Source of the DNA: Prevotella sp.
Lineage (GTDB): Bacteria; Bacteroidota; Bacteroidia; Bacteroidales; Bacteroidaceae
Length of the DNA stretch: 5,519 nt
Reading direction: 5' to 3'
Assembly: GCA_021204605.1 (NCBI GenBank)
Contig: JAJPZD010000063.1
Location: 1 to 5,519, forward strand
Shown here: in pieces, positions 1 through 5,010 of the stretch
How the letters are laid out: every line of letters begins with the position of its first letter
Numbering within the stretch: the first letter of the stretch is position 1
The notes under the pieces: generated by a model
What the model was told of the DNA's origin: nothing
Seen by the model: the letters and a program-made list of their open reading frames with translations, nothing else
Database searches by the model: none
Position numbers and translations under genes: made by a program

Positions 1-1506
1 GGTGCGCATATCTATGGCAAGAACATTATCCTTGCGGAGGGCTTTACAGAGGTGCGCGGCACGTGGGATGAGCACCCAGGTATGCTGAAGGCCTTGCTCG
101 ACCGCAATTTCTGTCTCGGCATCAACGGTCTGGTGTTCCATGTGAACACTCATAATCCATGGCTCGACCGTGCTCCTGGCATGACGCTCGACGGTATCGG
201 AACATTCTTCCAGCGTGACAACACATGGTGGAGCGAGATGCCTGCCTTCACTGCCTACATCTCCCGCTGTCAGGCGTTGCTGCAATATGGCAGTCCTGTA
301 ATCGACCTTGCTGTGTACACTGGTGATGAGACTCCTCGTCGCGCCATCCTTCCTGAACGCTTAATAACGTCTCTTCCTGGTTTGTTCGGCAGTGATGCTA
401 TCGCAAAGGAGAATGAGCGTCTTGCCAATACCGGACAGCCGCTGGAGACAAGTCCTGTGGGGGTTACGCACACCAAGAATATGACAAAGGCGGATATGTG
501 GACTAACCCGCTGCATGGCTACCGCTATGACTCGTTCAATCGAGATGCGCTCTCAAAATCAACGGTTGAGAACGGTGAACTCGTAACGGCTGGTGGCATG
601 CGTTATGCTGCTCTTGTCATTCCGCAGGAGCGCAAGATGAATCCTGACAGATTGGTTAATTGCTGGGATGACATCGATGCTCTTGCTACTCAAGGTATTA
701 AGATAATCCGTGATCCTTGGACGGAAGATGATCTCTCGTCTATCGGTATAAAACAAGATATTATCCTCCCCGAAGGTCTTGACTATACCCACCGCCATGG
801 TGCGGATGCGGATATCTATTTCATCAGCAACCAACTTGATGAGGCTGTTACTTTTACTCCGGCAATGAGGGCGCAAAGGCAAAACAGTTACCTTGCTGAT
901 GCGGTAACGGGGAATATTTATATGTGTAAAGACGAAATTACACTCACGCCGCATGCCTCCATATTTATAATATTGAGTGATAAAGAATTAAGTTCCGAAC
1001 TGGTATCAACCGAAAAAGGTGAGACAATCTGTCAACCTCTTGGCAACCATGACTGGAAAATGACTTTTGAAAAGACGGGCAAGTGCTTGACTACTGAAAC
1101 ATTGACCGACTGGACGCTGTTGGATGACAACTCCATGAAATTCTATTCCGGTCATGTTACCTACGAGACGACATTCAATTATGAAATGACGGGCGATAAT
1201 AAAGTGTTTATCAATCTTGGTGATGTGCAGAACATTGCAACAGTTTATGTAAATGGTGTGAATTGCGGTACTTCATGGCTTGCCCCTTACGTAGTTGATA
1301 TAACCAATGCCGTGAAATCTGGCAATAACGAACTGAAAATAGTTGTTGTCAACACTTGGGCGAATGCCTTGCATGGTAACGACGAGGGCACACCTCCATT
1401 CGATGGCATCTGGACAAATGCCAAATACCGCCGAGCAAGCAAGAATCTGCTTCCGGCAGGTCTGTTAGGACCAGTAATGTTGGAAACCACAAATAATAAG
1501 CAGTAA
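1..1506 (+). CDS. GH106-like alpha-L-rhamnosidase, C-terminal part (5' truncated by window)
   Basis: The reading frame is open from base 1 to the TAA at 1504-1506 (501 residues), so the true start lies to the left; the GTG at 52 is internal. The family hydrolyses terminal alpha-L-rhamnose from plant or microbial glycans, usually in the periplasm of Bacteroidales. Visible family features are an AEGFTE segment (about 37-51), GINGLVFHVNTHNPW followed by PGMT (about 121-183), a Gly/Phe-rich stretch ending in RDNTWW (to 231), and a Q-LLQYG segment typical of the end of the catalytic barrel. From about 1110 to 1490 a galactose-binding/GH2-like beta-sandwich follows, with YSGHVTYETTF, LGDVQNIATVYVNG, a Trp-Leu-Ala-Pro-Tyr turn and a closing LLPAGLLGPV. 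Family members are about 1000-1150 residues, so roughly half is present. I cannot assign the catalytic glutamates. GC-rich codons dominate before about 650 and AT-rich ones later. Likely the last gene of a carbohydrate-use cluster; alternative: a GH106-related protein with other substrate specificity. Confidence 0.85.
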   Translation, partial: GAHIYGKNIILAEGFTEVRGTWDEHPGMLKALLDRNFCLGINGLVFHVNTHNPWLDRAPGMTLDGIGTFFQRDNTWWSEMPAFTAYISRCQALLQYGSPVIDLAVYTGDETPRRAILPERLITSLPGLFGSDAIAKENERLANTGQPLETSPVGVTHTKNMTKADMWTNPLHGYRYDSFNRDALSKSTVENGELVTAGGMRYAALVIPQERKMNPDRLVNCWDDIDALATQGIKIIRDPWTEDDLSSIGIKQDIILPEGLDYTHRHGADADIYFISNQLDEAVTFTPAMRAQRQNSYLADAVTGNIYMCKDEITLTPHASIFIILSDKELSSELVSTEKGETICQPLGNHDWKMTFEKTGKCLTTETLTDWTLLDDNSMKFYSGHVTYETTFNYEMTGDNKVFINLGDVQNIATVYVNGVNCGTSWLAPYVVDITNAVKSGNNELKIVVVNTWANALHGNDEGTPPFDGIWTNAKYRRASKNLLPAGLLGPVMLETTNNKQ

Positions 1507-1517
1507 TGACTTTTTAC

Positions 1518-1614
1518 TGTTGATAATTATTAATGTTCTCTCAAACGCATACAACTCGAAAGGATAAATTCTGTTTTCGTATTTGCGAAAACAGAAAAAT
1601 ATTGATTATCAACA
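1518..1614. repeat. Outer inverted repeat enclosing the 1569-1596 hairpin
   Basis: TGTTGATAAT at 1518-1527 is the exact reverse complement of ATTATCAACA at 1605-1614. The pairing can extend by one G-U (1528 with 1604) and one A-T (1529 with 1603) to 12 pairs. The arms are 75-77 nt apart and enclose the 11-bp hairpin, so the transcript could form a two-level stem. Function unknown: possibly an extended 3' UTR structure or the remains of a small palindromic element. Confidence 0.5.
1569..1596. terminator. Perfect 11-bp hairpin after the hydrolase; candidate terminator
   Basis: TTCTGTTTTCG (1569-1579) and CGAAAACAGAA (1586-1596) are exact reverse complements around a 6-nt loop. It lies 63 bp after the hydrolase stop codon, a sensible place for a terminator. 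No U-tract follows on the + strand (the next bases are AAAT), so intrinsic termination is uncertain. It may instead be a processed or protective 3' stem. It sits inside a wider inverted repeat (1518-1529 with 1603-1614). Confidence 0.45.
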
Positions 1615-1624
1615 AGTTTCATTT

Positions 1625-1640
1625 CCGCCACTTTTGGCGG
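1625..1640. repeat. Short GC hairpin CCGCCA-CTTT-TGGCGG
   Basis: CCGCCA (1625-1630) and TGGCGG (1635-1640) form a perfect 6-bp stem with a CTTT loop. It stands out as GC-rich within an AT-rich spacer. The following bases (TAATGACTTTATAT) are only weakly U-rich, so it is at best a second, weak terminator candidate for the hydrolase transcript. Confidence 0.4.
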
Positions 1641-1641
1641 T

Positions 1642-1703
1642 AATGACTTTATATGGGTGGTCAATACTCCAATTATAGTATAGATAAATGACTTTATATT
1701 GGT
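1642..1703. repeat. Direct repeat AATGACTTTATAT(G/T)GGT, two copies 45 bp apart
   Basis: The copies are at 1642-1658 and 1687-1703 and match at 16 of 17 positions; the first 13 bases are identical. A shorter, related 11-mer, GTAATGACTTT, occurs both at the hydrolase stop (1503-1513) and at 1640-1650. The repeats lie upstream of the promoter at 1750-1780. They could be a regulator-binding pair, or traces of duplication at the junction of two DNA segments. Confidence 0.5.
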
Positions 1704-1714
1704 TTTATATTTAT

Positions 1715-1724
1715 ATTACGTAAT
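1715..1724. promoter_or_regulatory. 10-bp palindrome ATTACGTAAT upstream of the rloA promoter
   Basis: This is a perfect 10-bp palindrome 26 bp before the -33 element. Its position fits an operator or activator site, but no regulator gene is visible in the window and a 10-bp palindrome in AT-rich DNA can arise by chance. Confidence 0.25.
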
Positions 1725-1749
1725 TTTTATACAATAATTGCGTTTATAA

Positions 1750-1780
1750 TTTGCTATATTGGATTTTATTTATACCTTTG
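1750..1780 (+). promoter_or_regulatory. Bacteroidetes-type promoter for the rloA-rloB operon
   Basis: TTTG at 1750-1753 is followed after 19 bp by TACCTTTG at 1773-1780, which fits the Bacteroidetes vegetative sigma consensus (TTTG at -33, TAnnTTTG at -7, spacer about 19-21). The transcript would start near 1786-1788, giving a short leader of about 20 nt before the ATG at 1809. That leader has no Shine-Dalgarno sequence, which is normal in this phylum. Confidence 0.7.
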
Positions 1781-1808
1781 TATCGTGCAATAGATAAAAT
1801 CAACAATT

Positions 1809-3107
1809 ATGATAGCAGAGTTCAGTATTGAGAATTTTTTCTCCATTAAATCGGCTCAGAAAATCAGTTTTGAACCATCGGCAGATACTTTTATGTCGGA
1901 TGAATATTCGTATGAAGTTAAAGAAGGTGTAAGATTGCTGAAAGTAGGCATTGTATATGGCGCCAATGCTTCCGGCAAGACAAATATATTAAATGCCATC
2001 GAATTCTTCAAGGTGTTGGTTTTGAGAATGCCTAAAGACAGGAATGAGAAAACCGGGGTGGTTCCTTTCATGCTGGATGACACTTCAAGGAATGAAATGA
2101 CGAAAATGTCGATGGTGTTTTATATCAATCAATCGAAGTATATCCTTAGTTTTGAGTTGGATGCCAAGCATATCTATTCCGAAACATTGATTGTTTATGA
2201 TTCCATTCGTCCTACCAAACTGTATAACCGAAATTATGATGCTTCAACAGATTCCACGACCATCGACTTTGGCGTAAATCTGAAAATGACGAAGAAAAGC
2301 CAAGATGTGATTTCCGGAAATACTATCAATAATTGCAGTGTGCTTGCCGCATTTGGCAAAAGCAATGTGGAACGCACCAAACTGAATGATGTGTACGATT
2401 ATTTTGCCAAACAGGTGAAAGATGTATTGGCACCAGGCATGTTGCTTTCGGGATACGTCAAATCACGATTGGATAAAGACGAGACAGGCGATTTGAAAAA
2501 ATTCATCTTAAATTTCTTGAAAGCATCCGATTTCAATATAGAAGATGTCGTTTTGCATGTAGAGGAGGAAATGATTACACCAGAATTGGAACAATTGATT
2601 CAGAATGCCCCTATTGATAAAGAATCTAAGGCTGAAATGCTTAAAAAGGGCAAAATCACAAATACGGAACTGACTTTCAAGCATAAGACAGGCGATAAAA
2701 TATATGATTTGCCAGAAGAATACGAATCCAACGGCACCATGAGGTTTTTGGGAATGGCAGTGATATTGAATTTTCTGTTGAAGACCAATCGGTTTGTGTC
2801 GATTGATGAAGTGGAAACAAGCATTCATTATGAGTTGTTGGCCTATTTCATAAAAGTGTTTTTGGCAAATAGCAACTGCACATCCCAGATGCTCCTGACA
2901 ACTCATGACATCAATCTTCTCAACGAGGATTTCATTCGCCGTGATACGATATGGTTCACAGATAAAGACGAATTCGGCGAAACTAAAATTGTGCGTCTGT
3001 CTTCTTTGAGGCTTCATAAGAATCTTTCCCCATATAATGCCTACAAGCAGGGAAAATTGGTAAAGCTGCCGTTCCTTGGTAGTCAATACATTAACTTAAA
3101 CAACTGA
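1809..3107 (+). CDS. rloA: AAA15/RloA-type ATPase of an AbiL-like (RloAB) defence operon
   Basis: This 432-residue protein is an ABC/SMC-like ATPase of the OLD/RecF-related AAA15 group, predicted cytoplasmic. The N-terminus MIAEFSIENFFSIKSAQKIS is the usual 'F-x-I-x-N-F-x-S' beta-strand opening. Walker A is GANASGKT (51-58); the ABC-type signature is ESNGTMR (306-312); Walker B is FVSIDE (329-334, D333 and E334); the H-loop is TTHD (H366). Residues of about 60-300 form the divergent inserted middle region, with an acidic and helical stretch near 225-280. The C-terminus (IVRLSSL, then KLPFLGS) is typical of RloA-like proteins. All ATPase motifs are intact, so it should hydrolyse ATP. The next gene starts 4 bp after the stop, so the two are translationally linked. 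In AbiL (AbiLi/AbiLii), and by analogy PARIS and Gabija, the ATPase senses or gates a Toprim partner. The ATG at 1809 fits the conserved N-terminus and the promoter. Confidence 0.9.
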   Translation: MIAEFSIENFFSIKSAQKISFEPSADTFMSDEYSYEVKEGVRLLKVGIVYGANASGKTNILNAIEFFKVLVLRMPKDRNEKTGVVPFMLDDTSRNEMTKMSMVFYINQSKYILSFELDAKHIYSETLIVYDSIRPTKLYNRNYDASTDSTTIDFGVNLKMTKKSQDVISGNTINNCSVLAAFGKSNVERTKLNDVYDYFAKQVKDVLAPGMLLSGYVKSRLDKDETGDLKKFILNFLKASDFNIEDVVLHVEEEMITPELEQLIQNAPIDKESKAEMLKKGKITNTELTFKHKTGDKIYDLPEEYESNGTMRFLGMAVILNFLLKTNRFVSIDEVETSIHYELLAYFIKVFLANSNCTSQMLLTTHDINLLNEDFIRRDTIWFTDKDEFGETKIVRLSSLRLHKNLSPYNAYKQGKLVKLPFLGSQYINLNN

Positions 3108-3111
3108 TAAT

Positions 3112-3726
3112 ATGGGGCGAACAGTAACAAAAAGTATTTCCATCATAGGCGAGGGAGAGACCGAATGGTTCTATTTCGATACTCTGAGGATTGCGTGCCG
3201 CTATCCATTCAAGGTTGCGCCTGATTTTCCGCAGCATAGCGACATCAATCATATTCTGAAATTAGTAGAGTCCTATCTGAACAGGCAATATGACTTTATC
3301 GTATGCCTGTTTGATATGGATAGGCTGTTTCAGTTTCCAACGGAAATGCAGTTGTATCAGCGGGCAAAGAAGAAATATGCCGCAAAGAAATATGCCGGAA
3401 AGGTGATGTTTGTAGAAACGAATCCTTGCACTGAATTTTGGTTTCTATTGCATTTCTTGCCTAATGTGGTTTGTCGGAGATATGATAGCTACGAACAATT
3501 GCTTCCTGAATTGCAGAAATTTATGCCAGGATATGAAAAGACAAAACGATATTTCATACGCACCAACTTATATAAATACTTGACAGAGAATGGTGATTTG
3601 AAACGGGCGATGTTAAATTCTGAGAAGTTGTGCCAATTATGTAAAGAATTTCCAGAGGATTTGAAAGCATACTCAGAGATACATAAGGTTATAGAACTGT
3701 TAATTAACTCAAGTTTCGCAAGTTAA
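3112..3726 (+). CDS. rloB: RloB-family Toprim-like protein, probable effector of the AbiL-like pair
   Basis: This 204-residue protein matches the RloB family (AbiLii-like), a Toprim-type fold. After a strand (SISIIGEGETE, residues 8-18) comes the Toprim acidic residue E14, with E16 and E18 beside it; VCLFDMDRL (64-72) supplies the D68-x-D70 pair. The family hallmark NPCTEFWFLLHF (104-115) follows, and the C-terminal part is helical and Lys-rich. Toprim folds bind Mg2+ and cut or join nucleic acid; the E and DxD residues are intact, so nuclease activity is plausible but inferred. Length is normal for the family. It starts 4 bp after the ATPase stop, with no room for a separate promoter, and so is co-expressed with it. 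The last six residues (NSSFAS) are encoded by the left arm of an imperfect inverted repeat, so the end of the gene may have been altered by a small repeat element. Alternative names are RloB or AbiLii; the target is unknown. Confidence 0.87.
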   Translation: MGRTVTKSISIIGEGETEWFYFDTLRIACRYPFKVAPDFPQHSDINHILKLVESYLNRQYDFIVCLFDMDRLFQFPTEMQLYQRAKKKYAAKKYAGKVMFVETNPCTEFWFLLHFLPNVVCRRYDSYEQLLPELQKFMPGYEKTKRYFIRTNLYKYLTENGDLKRAMLNSEKLCQLCKEFPEDLKAYSEIHKVIELLINSSFAS

Positions 3727-3777
3727 AAATTTTTGAAAGAAAAAGACACCGAGATTTCCTAAGTTGCGGAAATTGTG
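3708..3777. repeat. Imperfect inverted repeat overlapping the end of rloB
   Basis: The 14-mer at 3708-3721 (CTCAAGTTTCGCAA) and that at 3764-3777 (TTGCGGAAATTGTG) are reverse complements at 11 of 14 positions, bounding a 70-bp segment. An internal ATTTCC/GGAAAT pair (3754-3759, 3768-3773) lies in the right half. The left arm encodes the last residues of RloB and its stop. The layout resembles a degenerate short palindromic element inserted at the gene end. Confidence 0.35.
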
Positions 3778-3791
3778 ATATATAGATCAAT

Positions 3792-3812
3792 TACACCCAC
3801 GTACACCCATCG
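3792..3812. repeat. Tandem TACACCCA repeat, two copies
   Basis: TACACCCACG (3792-3801) is followed at once by TACACCCATCG (3802-3812). It directly precedes the GGACAGAAT palindrome and may be part of the same repeat element. Two short copies alone are weak evidence. Confidence 0.35.
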
Positions 3813-3815
3813 TAG

Positions 3816-3853
3816 GGACAGAATTTATTCTGTCCGCATTTATTTTGTCCGCA
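3816..3853. repeat. REP-like palindrome with tandem 15-bp unit; possible rloB terminator
   Basis: GGACAGAAT (3816-3824) and ATTCTGTCC (3827-3835) form a perfect 9-bp inverted repeat with a TT centre. The right arm lies within a 15-bp unit, TTTATTCTGTCCGCA (3824-3838), repeated at once with one change as TTTATTTTGTCCGCA (3839-3853). The left arm can also pair with the second copy (3842-3850) using one G-U, so two exclusive hairpins are possible. A 'GTAGGG-palindrome-CCGC' layout resembles interspersed palindromic repeats found in many Bacteroidetes genomes. Position 90 bp after rloB, and U-rich bases after the stem, also allow a terminator role. Confidence 0.55.
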
Positions 3854-3945
3854 CACAACGGGACGTATTTTGCATGAATTATTGGCAGACGCATTGGTGA
3901 AAACAGGAATGTGTCATTAAAATATCCCGTTTCAATATTTTTTTG

Positions 3946-3953
3946 TAATTTTG
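3946..3953 (+). promoter_or_regulatory. -7 box TAATTTTG for the second operon
   Basis: TAATTTTG matches the Bacteroidetes -7 consensus TAnnTTTG exactly. No good TTTG is present 19-21 bp upstream (the region there reads AATATCCC), so the promoter may be weak or need an activator. Transcription would start near 3960, giving a leader of about 50 nt before the ATG at 4013. Confidence 0.55.
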
Positions 3954-3964
3954 CATTGTTGGAA

Positions 3965-3983
3965 TATCTCTTGCAATGAGATA
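3965..3983 (+). promoter_or_regulatory. Inverted repeat TATCTC-N7-GAGATA at the transcript start; candidate operator
   Basis: TATCTC (3965-3970) and GAGATA (3978-3983) are exact inverted repeats around TTGCAAT. The centre lies about 14 bp after the expected transcription start, a usual place for a repressor site. As RNA it would be a 6-bp stem near the 5' end. An overlapping pair, CATTG (3954-3958) with CAATG (3974-3978), would compete with it. No regulator gene is in the window. Confidence 0.35.
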
Positions 3984-4012
3984 AGTTTAAAGACAAGCAA
4001 AATCGGATAGAT

Positions 4013-4996
4013 ATGCCCTGTGGAATTGACGTGTCGGAAGACAATATATTGAAGAAGTCTCCTGAATTGTTGAATGCCTTGCTCAAAGACCATACAACGA
4101 GTAAGAAAGATGAGCAGTGCAATATATTCTGGGCAACTTCCGATTACGAGTCTCTCGGTGATGGATTCGGATATTACGACCAGATTTCACCGGAATGTAT
4201 TACAGGAGATAACGGAAATGTCATAATGCCACGGGTGTTGAAAAACTATGACACACAACGAGACCGCATTCGGGGAATGGCGGAGGTGTTCACTCCCTCA
4301 TGGGTATGCAATGCACAAAACAACTTGATAGACAATGCATGGTTCGGGCGTGAGGGTGTTTTCAATATAGAGAATGTTGACCATGCATGGACGACCAACC
4401 CTGATAAGATAACCTTTCCAGATGGCAAGACGTGGCAGGACTATGTGCGTGACACACGTCTTGAAATAACCTGCGGAGAGGCACCGTATCTCGTCAGTCG
4501 TTATGACACCACAACAGGGGAAATGATACCTTTGGAAAACAGAATAGGATTGCTCGACCGCAAATTGAGGGTGGTGAGTGAGAATGTTGACAATTCAGGT
4601 GAATGGCTGAAATGGGCGCAAGTTGCTTTCAAAAGCATATATGGTTTTGAATGGCAGGGTGATAACCTGCTGTTGGCACGGGAGAATTTATTGATTACTT
4701 TTATAGATTATTACCGAGCAAAGTTCGGCAGAGATCCCGTGCTTAAATCATTAAAATATATCGCTTATATTGTTTCCTGGAACTTGTGGCAAATGGATGG
4801 ACTTAAAGGCACAATACCAAATCCTTCTGAAGATAATTCCTCAAATTTATTGGAATCTGACAATCATAGTCAAATGCTTCCTTTTGAAGAATCTGATAAT
4901 GAAATTGACAGGAAGAAAAGTATCGACTGTTTAATTCGTGACTGGGATGCAAGGCCTCCAAAAAATAAAATCCCGTTCAAAATCCTTATAAAATAA
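4013..4996 (+). CDS. Methyltransferase-like 'restriction subunit M' protein, no evident NPPY motif
   Basis: This 327-residue protein resembles proteins annotated as restriction endonuclease subunit M, distantly related to Eco57I-type N6-adenine methyltransferases. Seen in order: MAEVFTPSWVCN (89-100), like the 'fTP' segment before motif I; LEITCGEAPYL (150-160), in the place of motif I (D-P-A-C-G-x-G) but with changed residues; YGFEWQGDNLLLAREN (210-225), like the 'G-x-D-x-x-x-x-x-x-A-R-x-N-L' segment; and IVSWNLWQMDG (253-263) where such enzymes have GNPPYQ. The catalytic (N/D)PP(Y/F) tetrad is not seen anywhere, and the protein is far shorter than a full Eco57I-type enzyme. It may be a non-catalytic cofactor- or DNA-binding subunit. 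Residues 270-303 are polar, acidic and probably flexible. An in-frame stop at 3977 makes the ATG at 4013 the first possible ATG, and MPCGIDVSE fits the family N-terminus. The nuclease-helicase gene starts 14 bp downstream, so they form one operon. Family call good, role inferred. Confidence 0.75.
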   Translation: MPCGIDVSEDNILKKSPELLNALLKDHTTSKKDEQCNIFWATSDYESLGDGFGYYDQISPECITGDNGNVIMPRVLKNYDTQRDRIRGMAEVFTPSWVCNAQNNLIDNAWFGREGVFNIENVDHAWTTNPDKITFPDGKTWQDYVRDTRLEITCGEAPYLVSRYDTTTGEMIPLENRIGLLDRKLRVVSENVDNSGEWLKWAQVAFKSIYGFEWQGDNLLLARENLLITFIDYYRAKFGRDPVLKSLKYIAYIVSWNLWQMDGLKGTIPNPSEDNSSNLLESDNHSQMLPFEESDNEIDRKKSIDCLIRDWDARPPKNKIPFKILIK

Positions 4997-5010
4997 AAAC
5001 GATAATCACC

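Larger units (their letters stand above)
1507..1808. other. Non-coding spacer between the hydrolase and the RloA-type gene
   Basis: No convincing gene lies here. The left half (to about 1640) holds a nested inverted-repeat structure and a compact GC hairpin. The right half is strongly AT-rich with a direct repeat, a 10-bp palindrome and a promoter for the downstream gene. The separate entries describe these elements. The change in character suggests a junction between the carbohydrate gene and an inserted defence region, but no integrase, tRNA or clear attachment site is visible. Confidence 0.7.

Noticed and set aside
52..54. GTG at 52 as the start of the hydrolase gene
   Set aside because: The frame is open and family-like (AHIYGKNIILAEGFTE) from base 1, so this is an internal Val codon of a gene truncated by the window edge.
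559..954. 131-residue open frame on the minus strand inside the hydrolase gene
   Set aside because: It is opposite a continuous glycoside hydrolase frame and has no recognisable motifs.
2508..3086. 192-residue open frame on the minus strand inside the ATPase gene
   Set aside because: It lies fully opposite a gene with clear ATPase motifs, has a low-complexity His/Phe/Ile-rich translation, and shows no promoter or recognisable domain. It is a shadow frame.
3724..3736. AAAAATTTTT just after rloB as a terminator
   Set aside because: It is an AT-only palindrome without a GC stem. The palindrome at 3816-3835 is a better candidate.
3792..3853. Possible CRISPR-like array from closely spaced repeats
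   Set aside because: The units are 8 and 15 bp, directly abutting, with two copies each and no spacers. This fits a palindromic repeat element, not CRISPR.
3787..4122. 111-residue open frame on the minus strand across the second spacer
   Set aside because: It runs through the repeats and the second promoter into the N-terminus of the M-like gene on the other strand. No family features are visible.
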